This document shows, piece by piece, positions 53,793 through 64,000 of a stretch of DNA of 64,000 nt. Made by a program: the position numbers and the translations under genes. The first letter of the stretch is position 1, and each line of letters opens with the position of its first letter. The notes under the pieces were generated by a model. It was not told the origin of the DNA. It ran no database searches and saw only the letters and a list, made by a program, of their open reading frames with translations. Source of the stretch: Conchocele bisecta (lineage: Eukaryota; Mollusca; Bivalvia; Lucinida; Thyasiridae); NCBI GenBank assembly GCA_029237695.1, contig CM055265.1, forward strand, positions 112,208,773-112,272,772, read 5' to 3'.

Positions 53793-53887
53793 AAATGATG
53801 CAGAAAGTTGACGAAATTTTCATAGCAACTGCGGAATTGTATTCTGCAGTTTCTCTGAATATTTTGTCAACCTTCGACGTCATTCAC
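53793..53887. mobile_element. Palindromic MITE, copy 2
   Basis: Arms atgatg, agttgacgaaattttcat and actgcggaat-tgt-attctgcagt with complements; related to 13357-13450. It ends 36 bp before an exon. Confidence 0.65.
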
Positions 53888-53922
53888 GTAAAACATCGTA
53901 AATTTTGTGAATATTTTCACAG

Positions 53923-54073
53923 CGATCGGAAATGCGGTCAGCACCTCAGCCGTCAACATCTGCAGTACAAGAACACGTGCCAGACAACATTGTAGATGTG
54001 AAAACTGAGCTACGGCAGAATGACTTCCTGGCTGTTATCTTAAAATGGGTGCCGAGCTGGTTTCAGGAGAGAG
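53923..54073 (+). CDS. Senataxin-like gene, exon before the helicase region
   Basis: 151 bp between acceptor atattttcacag and donor gtaggc; enters phase 0, leaves phase 1. The protein runs RSEMRSAPQPSTSAVQEHVP, then DNIVDVKTELRQNDFLAVIL and KWVPSWFQERG. The hydrophobic NDFLAVILKW segment resembles the start of the conserved region preceding the helicase core of senataxin. An acceptor at 53941 would keep the frame but require a phase-1 partner. The 3456-bp element ends 334 bp upstream. Confidence 0.65.
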
Positions 54074-54268
54074 GTAGGCTCGACAGGCAGTTAGTTTGGG
54101 TCTCTGGTCAGAGCTCCAGATAAGCTGCATATTTGCTGAAATACCCAATTAAAATTGCCAAAAATCCAATTGAAATAAGACGTAGCGACTATCAAAAAGC
54201 AATAACAATTTTGTAGTACCTTTATCATGCTACAGAAAACAATAAACTGACCAGAAATATAGCATATT

Positions 54269-54976
54269 TTTATACGACCATTTTTAAAAAACGGGCGGGC
54301 GGGCGGGCGTTCGGCTGAAGAAAAAGCGCATAGTTCGTGTACAAAACTCCGTTTTAACTTAGCCATTTTTTCTACATTTTTCTATACAATTCTATATACG
54401 GTACAGAGTTTGTGTACACAGCTCCTCCGAAACCGTTCAGTCGATCGTTCTGAAATTATACACACGTCTTTTACACATATTGAAGATGTGCACCTTGGTG
54501 TTTTTATGCCGAAAACATATTTTTTAACAAAAATATCACCTTTTTAACTTAGCCATTTTTTCTACATTTTTCTATGCAATTCTATATAGGGTACAGAGTT
54601 TGTGTACACAACTCCTCCGAAACCGTTCAGTCGATCGTTCTGAAACTATACACACATCTTCTTCACATATTGAAGATGTGCACCTTGGTGTTTTTATGCC
54701 GAAAACATATTTTTAACAAAAATATCACCTTTTTAACTTAGCCATTTTTTCTACATTATTGTATCCAATTCCCTATCATTTCTACTTTACACTCTACTTT
54801 TCTATCTCTGCCTAAATTAATATACATGTTTAGCACAACGAGATGAAGAAATAATGCTATAGACTTTCAAATTCTCATTAATGTTTCTTGCCTTGGTGAC
54901 AGCTTCACATTTCTGCACCTTCGCTGTTTGGCCCATATTCGACGGGCGTAATTTGTGACTTGCGGCACTCTTGTTT
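54269..54976 (+). mobile_element. Helentron-like family B, copy 4
   Basis: 5' tttatacgaccatttttaaa, then aaacgggcgggcgggc. Two to three monomers. 3' tattcgacgggcgtaatttg, then gacttgcggcactcttgtt. It lies in the intron just after the 53923 exon. Confidence 0.75.
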
Positions 54977-55114
54977 CTTATTTTAGATGGAAACACATCT
55001 TGGTATTTCATTAAGGAGACAATTCTAATGAAATGCCAAGACATGTTTTCATTTCGAAGAAAACTATTCAATAATTGCTGTCTGTTGATGTGTAAACCGT
55101 AATGTACTTTTTGT

Positions 55115-55250
55115 CTCGCCCGCGAAAGCGGAAAGCGAGAAATAGGTTTTACTTTTCCGGAGTTGGCAGCGTGGCGTCGGCGGCGTCGGCGGCGTCGGCG
55201 GCGTCGGCGGCGTCGGCGTCGGCGGCGTCGGCGGCGTCGGCGGCAGCTTC
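55115..55250. repeat. Helentron-like 5' head with (GGCGTC) array
   Basis: The hairpin ctcgcccgcgaaagcggaaa, then gcgag, is followed by about 80 bp of ggcgtcggc repeats. The layout (hairpin, then ggcgtc repeats) equals the head of H1 and A. A related head, tgtcgagcccgcttgcggaa, then agcgaca, lies at 63650. The repeat stays open in several frames but is not coding. Confidence 0.6.
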
Positions 55251-56525
55251 ATCATTCAATGTTAAGTTTTCATGTTACGGTCATTACTTCAACACCTTAT
55301 CAGCTACAGTCATCAAACTTTATACTTACCTTTACTATGATATGTAGATGAATATAGGACTATTCTCGGGGCCCCAAGGTCAAGGCCCCAGGGTCAAGGT
55401 CAAGGCGGAACAAGGCGGAACAAGGCGAGACATTTGATTTCCACCTTGTCCATCTGTCTGTCTGAGATTTGTTGTTTAATGTTTTTGTCTTTGGTTCCTA
55501 CAATCTCTGTAACCATATGTCGGATTTGCGTGAAAATTCAAACACTTATTTGTCGTCATCCATATTTTCATTCTGTTGCCCACCCATGCAGCCCCTGTAC
55601 TCAAGATCAAATCACTTATAGGTTTTCATTAAATGTTTTTGAGGGGTATATCCTCGTATGCGGCGGTTGAATCTGGTTATACCCCTTATGTGATTATTAC
55701 AATTATTCATCCTATTACTTTTAGGGGAAGGGGCCAAGGGACTTTGGTGTGGTATGGACCTGGTACCTGGTCAGGTTATTCTAATTTCAGAGTTGAATAT
55801 ATATTTATTTTTTTCGATGTACATATTCCATTCTGATTTTGGATTTCTCCCCAATGCAGCAGGTTAAATACGTGATCGAGCCCGGTGGCCCGGCCTTAAA
55901 TTACCTCTAAGGCTCTACTATCATGCTGTGACATATCCCCGCTGATCCCAAGGTCAAGATCACATACTTAGTCTCTTTACAAAACTTAACATCAGAGAAA
56001 TCGGTTATAACTTCTATTTTCTTGCTCGGATCTGCTTCACATTCACGTTCGTGCTGCCCCCGCTAAGCCCAGAGTCAAGGTCACAAGCCCACACTTGGAA
56101 AATTTTACATATTTAGGGGTAACCTTGGCCCATGCGGGGGGGGGGGGGGTGGGGGTTATTCGGTAAGCCTCGCTTACTGACCAATCTAGTTTCATTCTGT
56201 TGCCCATCAATGCAGCCCCTGTACTCAAGGTCAAATCACTTATAGGTTTTCATTAAATGTTTTTGAGGGGTATATCCTCGATCGGTAATTTAATTATTGG
56301 GGTTCATCCCGACCGGAGACCTGGTTTGACCCTCACATATGTTGTTGCCATTCTTGTATGCGGCGGTTGAATCTGGTTATACCCCTTATGTGATTATTAC
56401 AATTATTCATCCTATTACTTTTAGGGGAAGGGTCCAAGTGACTTTGGTGTGGTATGGACCTGGTACCTGGTCAGGTTATTCTAATTTCAGGGTTGAATAT
56501 ATATTATTTTTCTTTATGTACATAT
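55251..56525. other. Mosaic of repeat fragments
   Basis: gtcaaggtcaaggcgg at 55390, a diverged monomer at 55900-56100, a poly-G run at 56139-56155, and two copies of gcggttgaatctggttatac (55662 and 56360). No gene was seen. Confidence 0.45.
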
Positions 56526-56527
56526 TT

Positions 56528-57420
56528 ATACCCCCCGCAGCGAGTTGTGGGGGGGGGGGGTATACTGGAGTTAGGTTGTCCGTCCGTCCGTCCGTCCGTC
56601 CGTCCGTGTCCATCCGTCCGGGCACACATTAGGGTACTTATGTGGCTAGCCCCACAGGGTTATGGACTTGTTAAAGGATAGGGTTGGTTATAATTAGCCA
56701 CCTAAAAAATCGTTTTATTTGGCTAAAAATCGTTTTATGTGGCTAATATTTAACATGTGATAAGCCACATAAGTACCCTAATGTAAGAACGTCCGTCCGT
56801 CCGTCCGTCTGTCCGTCCGTCCAAGCAACCAAGGGTGTAGAAGGGGCCATGGGGCGGAGCCTAACACAAAAGAATCCTTTGATTTATTCTGTATGGCCCC
56901 TTATTCTATTCATTACAAGGGGCCATCTCTTTGATCTAGAACAATGGAAATGGCCCCTTCTTCACTATTGTCGTCCGTCCGTCCGTCCGTCCGTCCGTCC
57001 GTCCGTCCGGGCACACATTAGGGTACTTATGTGGCTAGCCCCACAGGGTTATGGACTTGGTAAAGGATAGGGTTGGTTACAATTAGCCACCTAAAAAATC
57101 GTTTTATGTGGCTAAAAATCGTTTTATGTGGCTAATATTTAACATGTGATAAGCCACATAAGTATAGTAATGTAAGAACGTCCGTCCGTCCGTCCGTCCG
57201 GGCAGACATTCAGGTACTTATGTGGCTAGCCCCACAGGGTTATGGACTTGTTAAAGGATATGGTTGGTTACAATTAGCCACCTAAGATATCGTTTTATGT
57301 GGCTAAAAGTGGTTTTATGTGGCTAATATTTAACATGCGATAAGCCACATAGTTACCTGAAAGTAAGAACGTCCGTCCGTCCGTCCGTCCGTCCGTGTGC
57401 GTGCGTGCGTGCGTGCGTAA
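56528..57420 (+). mobile_element. Helentron-like head plus (TCCG)n and three small MITEs
   Basis: 5' hairpin ataccccccgcagcgagttg, then tggggggggggtatactgg. Four (tccg)n tracts (56578, 56790, 56970, 57180 and a further one at 57370) alternate with three copies of the ~140-bp MITE tacttatgtggct, then agccacataagta. In the 56630 copy the inverted ends extend to attagggtacttatgtggct. Confidence 0.65.
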
Positions 57421-57579
57421 ACATAACATCAGAGAAATATTGTTATAACTTCTATTTCCTTCATCTAAAATGCTTAATAGTTCACACATGCATTCCTGTA
57501 AGGCTCTACTACCATGCTGTGCCAAATCCCCACGACCGTCCAACCCCCGCTGATCCCAAGGTCAAGGTCAAATACTTAT

Positions 57580-58066
57580 AGTCTGTTTCACGAAAGCTGC
57601 CCAAATTTTACGGCCATATAAACAATTCAAAAACAATATTTTTTTTCGATAATATTAAATTAAAGGAAAATTTAAGAATGACCCTTCTTTTTATTTCGTG
57701 AAATTCGGTCAAATATTGATTTTATTACGAAAAATTGATTTGTCTATGGGAATTTAACATGGGGGTAAAAAGTGGTAAGGAAGTGTGGGAGGAGTAAAAA
57801 ACGAAAAAAATTGCAAATTGACTCCGAAACCTGACTAGATAGCTTGGATACGATCTAACTAAGAAAACAAAAGTTAAATTTTAAAAATCGGCATCTTCAC
57901 TGGGGAAATTTTGTTTTCGCAATAAAATCAATATTTGACAAAATTTCACGAAATAAAAAGAAGGCTCATTCTTAATTTTTCCTTTAATTTAATATTATCG
58001 AAACAAATATGGTTTTTGAATTTTTATATGGCCGAAAAATTTGGGCAGCTTTCGTGAAACAGACAG
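57580..58066. mobile_element. MITE family M, diverged copy
   Basis: TIR tagtctgtttcacgaaagct, then gcccaaattt, faces aaatttgggcagctttcgtg, then aaacagacagta. The inner parts (ttgattttattacgaaaa and ttttcgcaataaaatcaa) also pair. It interrupts a Helentron-like monomer: acttatagt / agtctctttacaaaact. A related uninterrupted sequence is at 55966 (acttagtctctttacaaaac). Confidence 0.75.
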
Positions 58067-58552
58067 TAGTCTCTTTACAAAACTTAATAACAGAGAAATA
58101 TTGTTATAACTTCTATTCCCTTCATCTAAAATGCTTAATATTTCACACATGCATTCCTGTAAGGCTCTACTACCATGCTGTGCCAAATCGACGACCGTCC
58201 AATCCCCCCTGCTTCACATTTCACACACGCATTGCTCCAATGGACCTCTACCACCCTGTGACAAATTCACGTCCATGCCGCTCCCGCTAAGCCCAGAGTC
58301 AAGGTCACAAGCCCACACACTTGGACATTTTTACATATTTTAGGGGTACCTGGGCCCACGCGGGGGTTATTTCGTAAGCCTCGCTTACTGACCAATCTAG
58401 TCCGTTCTGATTTTGGATTTCCCCCCAATGCAGCAGGTTAAATACGTGATCGAACCCGGTGGTCCGGCCTTAAATTACCTTAGCTGTTGATAGGCCGTTA
58501 AACACCTATAAATAAAATAAAATCCATCGGTGTTACTGATTTCTTGTTGTAG

Positions 58553-58728
58553 CTGATATGCTGAAGCAGCTGAAGACAGATCGGAATATGTCTCCCCCGC
58601 CCGTCGCCCTAGACTTCCTTGGCAAGAAGGAGAATGTGTTATACCCGCTGGTGGAGCGCTATAACAACTTCGAGGAGTACAGCAACAAATTTATGCTTCC
58701 ACTGTTGCTGTACGAGACATGGGAATGT
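58553..58728 (+). CDS. SETX-like: Senataxin-like helicase gene, conserved exon
   Basis: 176 bp between acceptor tttcttgttgtag and a perfect donor gtaagt; enters phase 1, leaves phase 0. The protein begins ADMLKQLKTDRNMSPPPVAL and includes FLGKKENVLYPLVERYNNFE, then EYSNKFMLPLLLYETWEC. The pattern aromatic-N-x-F-x-EY-x-x-F-x-PLLLYETWE is typical of senataxin/Sen1-family proteins just N-terminal to the RNA/DNA helicase core (R-loop resolution and transcription termination in the nucleus). Coding GC is much higher than in the flanks. The helicase core itself must lie downstream of this window. The family call was made from memory of the motif, so confidence is moderate. Confidence 0.65.
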
Positions 58729-58814
58729 GTAAGTGTTGTTGGTACATTATGGAACGTTTGTGATTGTTATATAGTGGATGATCTTACATGAGTGATTTTA
58801 CTCGATATTTGGGA

Positions 58815-59003
58815 TAGGCTGTGACCTAGGGGTTAAAACACCTGACTTCCAATCCGGAGGTTGTGTGTTCAAACCTCGTCTAGGGCATCAAAAACATTCA
58901 TAGTATTTCCATACCACTGGTCTGTCGGATGAGAATTTTTAAACTGTGGTCCCGGCTCTATATGACCTAAGCTGTTGCTGGGACATTAAACCCATTCACT
59001 TGT
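58815..59003 (+). mobile_element. tRNA-derived SINE, second family
   Basis: tgtgacctaggggttaaaac, then gtgtgttcaaacctc, ccactggtctgtcggatgag, ctaagctgttgctgggacat, then taaacccattcac. The copy is complete but diverged, 86 bp after the exon at 58553. Confidence 0.7.
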
Positions 59004-59391
59004 ACTTGATCATTAGAACATAGCATGTTGATACATTATGGAATATTGTTACATGACTGCCGTTGTTCGACACCGCTCACAGCCATGTTCAAACATATAG
59101 CACGTGTTGTTTGACCATGGCTGTAGACAATGCTCATTCCGGGGCCAAGGCAACACATGCAATGCATGTGTCTCATGACATTAGTAGAATGTGCCATTAC
59201 GACACCAGACCAGTTCACAATGGTCGCACTAAAATTTTTGATTTTAAATTGATGCGGCTGGATCACGCGACGTGCACTGTGAACATGTATGTGTAAATCA
59301 GCTGTTTGAATGGAGCAGATTATCAAAGTACCGAAAGTACTGCATATATGCACAATTTACACGATATTTCCTACGAAAATGTAACAATAAC

Positions 59392-59536
59392 GTTTGACCA
59401 TGTCCAGCCGTGGGTAAACGTTTGCCGTTGCACTCGGGAACTGTTTGAACCCGCGGCCTACGGCCTACGGCCTTGGGGTTCAAATAGTTCCCTCGTGCCA
59501 CAGCAAACGTCTACCCACGGCTGGGCATGGTCGAAC
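59392..59536. repeat. 145-bp palindrome
   Basis: Left gtttgaccatgtccagccgt, then gggtaaacgtttgc and gggaactgtttgaacc; right ggttcaaatagttccc, gcaaacgtctaccc and acggctgggcatggtcgaac. The centre is ggcctacggcctacggcc. It resembles the 49526 palindrome in style (GGCC-rich centre) but not in sequence. Confidence 0.85.
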
Positions 59537-59584
59537 CTTATATTAAATTTATATAGAAGACCATCAGCGAGTTTACTGAATTTA

Positions 59585-59650
59585 TAAGAAACTAGGCATA
59601 TGCCGAGTTTCTTATGAAATCAGTGAACGAGTTCAATAAATATAGTATAC
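59585..59650. repeat. Unoccupied paralogue of the element's insertion site
   Basis: ataagaaactaggcatatgc, then cgagtttcttatgaaatcag and tgaacgagttcaat, parallels 50091-50133 joined to 53595-53615, without the 3456-bp element. Confidence 0.65.
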
Positions 59651-59956
59651 ATGTACTAGTTTCTTTTCATTGCATAAGAACATCACCACACATGGAAGCT
59701 GTTCTGATTATCCAACATAGCATATAATACATTTGTAATTTTACCATTGTGTTACTACATTTGATTTCAAAGATATGACAATTTTAATTCGGTGTCATTG
59801 ATTTGACATCAACTTTTTCAATGACGTTGACGTAAATGGAAAATTTATTTTTAATTTTTCTTGATAAATGCGCACATTTCTGTGAAACTATACAGTAAAA
59901 TTTAAAATCAATAATCCAACAATTGCTCATATTAAGTAAACCGGCAATTCTATGGG

Positions 59957-60139
59957 ATGCTTGAAAAGTTGTCTCACATTTGGCATGGCGCTGTATCTGG
60001 ACACATTGACCATTTCAGTGTTACCGGTCCTGGTATGAGAGGCGTGATAGAGGCCACGCACACAATCAGAAGGTGTTCTTCAGCAATATGTCCCAGGCTG
60101 GCGAACGACTCTACGAATACACCCTATATGGTACAGTAG
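59957..60139 (+). other. 60-codon open frame, unrecognised
   Basis: Open from ATG to TAG with somewhat higher GC and containing PGMRGVIEATHTIRRCSSAI. I see no convincing acceptor or donor and no family. It might be a broken exon or chance. Confidence 0.2.
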
Positions 60140-60265
60140 AACACATCAACACGATAGAAATCTGATACTTATGTTTGGTGAAAATTTAAACAACCCAGCT
60201 AGTCCTAATATCGTCAAATATCTTCAATTAAACCACTTTACACAGGGCCACGATGAAAACACGTT

Positions 60266-60310
60266 TTTAGCTCGACTATTCGAAGAATAAGTAGAGCTTA
60301 TGTTGTCACC

Positions 60311-60342
<32 letters not shown>

Positions 60343-63023
60343 ACCGTCACGCCTTGGTTAAGGTTTTTAGTCAAGCTTGTATATGGAATACTACTGGCCC
60401 TACACCCACCATACTTGGTCAACTTCATCTCCTAGTGATGTACATCAATAACCCCTGATCTATATTTCACCTTGACCTACATTTCCTCTTGAATTACTTG
60501 GTTAATTCCCCTTGGTTAAGGTTTTTAGTCAACCTTGGTTTAAGGTTTTTAGTCAAATTTGTATAATGCAATACTACTGGCCCTACACCCACCATACTTG
60601 GAACAACTTCATCTCCTAGTGATGCACATCAATAACCCCCTGATCTATATTTGACCTTGACCTATATTTCCTCTTCAATTACTTACTTAATTCCCCTTGG
60701 TTAAGGTTTTTAGTCAACCTTGGTTAAGGTTTTTTTTCAACTTCTACATTGAATACTATTGTGCATCCAGACACCATACTTCGACAACTCTCCATACGTA
60801 TGTACATCAATAATCCCTGATCTATGTTTGACCTTGACCTACATTTCCTCTTCAATTACTTACTTAATTCCTTTTGGTTAAGGTTTTTACTCAACCTTCT
60901 ATATGGAATACTACTGGCCCTACACCCACCATACTTGTACAACTTCATCTCCTAGAGATGTACATCAACAACCCCTGATCTATATTTGACCTTGACCTAC
61001 ATTTCCTCTTGAATTACTTAATTCCCCTTGGTTAACGTTTTTAGTCAAGCTTGTAGATGGAATACTCCTGGCCCTACACCAACCATACGTGGACAAACTT
61101 CATCTCCTAGTGATGTACATCAACAAACCCTGACCTATATTTGACCTTGACCTACTTTAAACCTTGAATTACTTACTTAATTCCCCTTGGTTAAGGTTTT
61201 TACTCGACCTTGGTTAAGCTTTTTACTCAAGCTTGTACAATGCAATACTATTGTGCATACAGACAACCATAATTGGACAACCTTTTCTCATAGTGATGTA
61301 CATCAATAACCCCTGATCTATATTTGACCTTGACCTACATTTCCTCTTGAATTACTTACTTAATTCTCTTTGGTTAAGTTTTTAGTAAAGCTTGTAGATG
61401 GAATACTCATGGCCCTACACCAACCATACTTGGACAACTTCATCTCCAGTGATGTACATTAACAACCCCTGACCTATATTTGACCTTGACCTACATTTAA
61501 CCAAAATTAAATTACTTACTTAATTCCCCTTGGTTAAGGTTTTTACTCAACCTTGGTTTATTAGTCAAGCTGTAGATAGAATACTATTGTGCATACATAC
61601 ACCATACTTGGATAACTTTTTCTCATAGGGATGTACATCAATACCCCTGACCTTTATTTTACCTTCACCTACATTTAACCTTGAATTACTTGGTTAATGT
61701 TTATAGCAAGCTTGTATATGCAATACTTCTGGGCCTACATCAACCATACTTGGACAACTTCATCTCCTAGTGATGTACATCAATAATCCCTGACCTATAT
61801 TTGACCTTGACCTACTTTTATCCTTGGATTACTTAGTTATCTCCCCTTGGTTACTGTTTTTACTCAAGCTTGTATATGGAATACTCCTGGGCCTACAGCA
61901 ACCATACTTGGAAAACCATGCACCTACATCCAAGGTCAAGGTCACAGTTGAAGGTCAAAGGTCAAACCTATTGAAATTCCCTTCCGCTCTATATCTTCTA
62001 CACCGATGCATGGATTATCAAATGCCTTGGCACAAATGTTTCTCAGGATGAGAAGGTGTGTCGTGATCAATAACCACGCACCTACATCCAAGGTCAAGGT
62101 CACAGTTGAAGGTCAAAGGTCAAAAATATTGAAATTCCCAAATGGCTTTGGCACAAATGTTTCTCACGATGAGAAAGGGTGTGTCGCGATCAATAACCAC
62201 GCACCTACGTCCGAGGTCAAGGTCACAGTTGAAGGTCAAAGGTCAAACCTATTGAAATTCCCTTCCGCTCTATATCTTCTACACTGATGCATGGATTATC
62301 AAATTGCTAACCACGCACCTACGTCCAAGGTCACAGTTGAAGGTCAAAGGTCAAACCTATTGAAATTCCCTTCCCCTCTATATCTTCTACACCGATGCAT
62401 GGATTATCAAATGGCTTGTCACAAATGTTTCTCATGATGAGAAGGTGTGTCACAATCAATAACCACGCACCTACGTCCAAGGTCAAGGTCACAGTTGAAG
62501 GTCAAAGGTCAAGGTCACAGTTGAAGGTCAAAGGTCAAACCTATTGAAATTCCCTTCCGCTCTATATATTCTACACCGATGCATGGATTATCAAATGCCT
62601 TGGCACAAATGTTTCTCAGGATGAGAAGGTGTGTCTCGATCAATAACCACGCACCTATGTCCAAGTTCAAGGTCATAGTTGAAGGTCAAAGGTCAAACCT
62701 ATTGAAATTCCCTTCCGCTCTATATCTTCTACACCGATGCATGGATTATCACACTATGCCCAGGGTCAAGGTCACAGACTTGATGCGTTTGAAACCTTAA
62801 CGCTCGGCTAAATGGCTTATAATCAAAAATGCCTCATTTTCTTTGGCTGCCAGTGGGGGTATTCGTGTGCCGACAGGCCACATTTCTAGTTTCCCTTGGT
62901 TAATGTTTTTAGTCAACCTTGGTTAAGGTTTTTATGCAGGCCGCAGCCACCTTCTTTGTCAAGCTATGTGTACATCGACAACCTTCGTAGTCGAGCTATG
63001 CTGTTCTCCTACAGCTCTTGTTA
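60266..63023 (+). mobile_element. Helentron-like element H1, third copy
   Basis: 5' tttagctcgactattcgaag, then aataag and gagcttatgttgtcaccccg, then ggcgtc repeats. H1 monomers run to about 61910; a second array of about 200-bp units lies at 61915-62750 (accacgcacctacgtccaag, gtcaaggtcacagttgaagg, gatgcatggattatcaaatg); a C-family 3' end lies at 62755-62890; then the H1 3' end tcgtagtcgagctatgctgt, tctcctacagctcttgtta. Subterminal repeats tagctcgacta and tagtcgagcta are exact inverses. Confidence 0.85.
62755..62890 (+). mobile_element. 3' end of a C element inside H1
   Basis: cagggtcaaggtcacagact, then gaaaccttaacgctcggcta, ggctgccagtgggggtattc, gtgtgccgacaggccacatt, then tctagt: identical layout to the C terminus at 36150-36237. 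Its 5' part is missing. Confidence 0.7.
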
Positions 63024-63059
63024 TATTTTTTTTTAGATCCTGGTATAACCTTTTTAACC

Positions 63060-63300
63060 CTAGGCGGTCTTAAATGACCTTAGCTGTTGATAGGCCGTTA
63101 AACACCAATAATTCCAGCACAAAAATATTTACACAATTCCCTAACATTGGATTGGCCCGTAGCAAGTCTCTGTCCAAAATTTATATCCCAGTAAACTCCC
63201 ACGCCGAACTATTTTCCGTAACCGTGAGGCGCAGTTAATATAATTCTTAAGAAAACGGAAAATAAACACATTTTCTTGATGAATTTATTTCGAATGCTGG
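63060..63300. mobile_element. Inverse copy of the palindrome-headed repeat body
   Basis: ccttagctgttgataggccg, then ttaaacacc (a SINE-type tail), precedes cattggattggcccgtagca and ttcttaagaaaacggaaaat, the complement of 49700-49860. Confidence 0.6.
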
Positions 63301-63307
63301 AATTATA

Positions 63308-63505
63308 AGGAATGAATGGCCTTTTTGTGGAATTTATCGGGGATATAAACTTGGAAAAGTCGCGGGAATACTGGACAAAGGCCTTGATATAAACTTGGAA
63401 AAGTCGCGGGAATACTGGATGAGGCCTTCCGGCCTTCGTCCAGTATTCCCGCGACTTTTCCAAGTTTATACCCCGATAAATTCCACAAAAAGGCCATTCA
63501 TTCCT
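63308..63505. repeat. Palindrome, second copy with an arm duplication
   Basis: Same arms as 49526-49679 (aggaatgaatggcctttttg), but gatataaacttggaaaagtc, then gcgggaatactgga, is duplicated in one arm, giving an unequal hairpin of 198 bp. Confidence 0.85.
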
Positions 63506-64000
63506 ATAATATATAGACAATTCACTATTCTGCCAATAAAGTAAAATCAAATCTGTAACCCCGGGTGTCCGGTTTAGAGAGGTTACACTAACAGGCTGTC
63601 TCAAGTATGAACAATGTGATATGTTTTCATTCATGTGACCTTGCTTTTTGTCGAGCCCGCTTGCGGAAAGCGACACATAGTGATCACAATGACTTCCGGA
63701 TGTCCGTGCGTCCGATCCGATCCGTCCGTCCATATTTTCATTCTATAGCCCACCAATGCGGCCCATGTGCCCAAGATCAAGGTCAAATGACTTTAATATT
63801 TGTGTTATAGCTTTTACATACATGTACCTTATATCTCCACAACCCTTAATTCAAACTTCAAATAAACACACTCTGAGACCATCGACAGGCTCGACATGCG
63901 GGGCGTGGCCATCTGGTATATACTTATACTAGAGTATAATAAGTGAATTTGTTGTTAAGTTAAAGGAGCATAATATACCAAACTGACAATTGTCGTTGTG
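63506..64000. other. Repeat remnants at window end
   Basis: A Helentron-like head (tgtcgagcccgcttgcggaa, then agcgacacatagtg) at 63650, then gtccgatccgatccgtccgt, and a short monomer-like stretch (gcccatgtgcccaagatcaa, then ggtcaaatg). No gene was seen. Confidence 0.45.

Noticed and set aside
55115..55250. Protein-coding Ala/Ser or poly-Arg repeats
   Set aside because: ggcgtcggc repeats are open in several frames and sit at the head of a Helentron-like element.
59957..60139. Next senataxin-like exon after 58553-58728
   Set aside because: No acceptor in the required phase 0, no donor, and the peptide does not resemble the helicase region.

Overview
This is a eukaryotic, intron- and repeat-dominated window. 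The tRNA-derived SINEs, the Helentron-like elements built of tandem monomers, the AGGTCAAGGTCA-rich repeats and the (TCCG)n tracts are what I would expect of a bivalve mollusc genome; that attribution comes from pattern recognition, not a search. Nothing looks bacterial. A 500-base run of N at 8514-9013 is a scaffold gap inside a tandem array.

The only host gene I can support runs along the + strand as small exons with intact splice signals and compatible phases: 4319-4432, 13019-13132, 25991-26104, 38502-38603, 43905-44011, 53923-54073 and 58553-58728. The last two encode a stretch that resembles the region just upstream of the helicase core of senataxin (SETX/Sen1 family). The first four are paralogous 102-114 bp exons with phase-1 borders on both sides. 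They encode a Ser/Thr/Lys-rich, probably disordered module, so the gene has grown by exon duplication. The 4319 and 25991 exons lie in a segmental duplication of about 5 kb (about 3.5-8.5 kb and 25.15-30.3 kb). A partial exon on the - strand at 1-94 is possible but weak.

The introns are stacks of mobile elements. (i) Helentron-like non-autonomous elements in at least five related families have a 5' subterminal inverted repeat plus hairpin, a body of roughly 150-190 bp tandem monomers, a 3' subterminal inverted repeat, a short 3' hairpin and a terminal CTCTTGTT or TTTCTAGT. (ii) TIR elements and MITEs include TTAA-flanked, TA-flanked and long palindromic types. (iii) A decayed CR1/L2-like non-LTR retrotransposon lies at 20.4-24.5 kb, split by 2.5 kb of inserted DNA. 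(iv) There are several tRNA-derived SINEs. Nesting is deep: at 33871-37645 a TTAA MITE holds Helentron B, which holds Helentron A, which holds Helentron C. A second copy of the same MITE/B locus at 40357-42231 lacks A and C, and so preserves the empty sites.

The most unusual object is a 3456-bp element at 50134-53589. It has 553-bp terminal inverted repeats with only two mismatches seen, a 5-bp target duplication (acatc) and a related empty site near 59600. Inside are a 78-bp iteron-like satellite related to the TIRs and two compact, convergent, intronless genes: a 229-aa protein with helix-turn-helix, coiled coil and membrane segment, and a 122-aa C2H2 zinc-finger protein with a coiled coil. 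No transposase, integrase or polymerase is visible. I regard this as the best candidate for an undescribed system.
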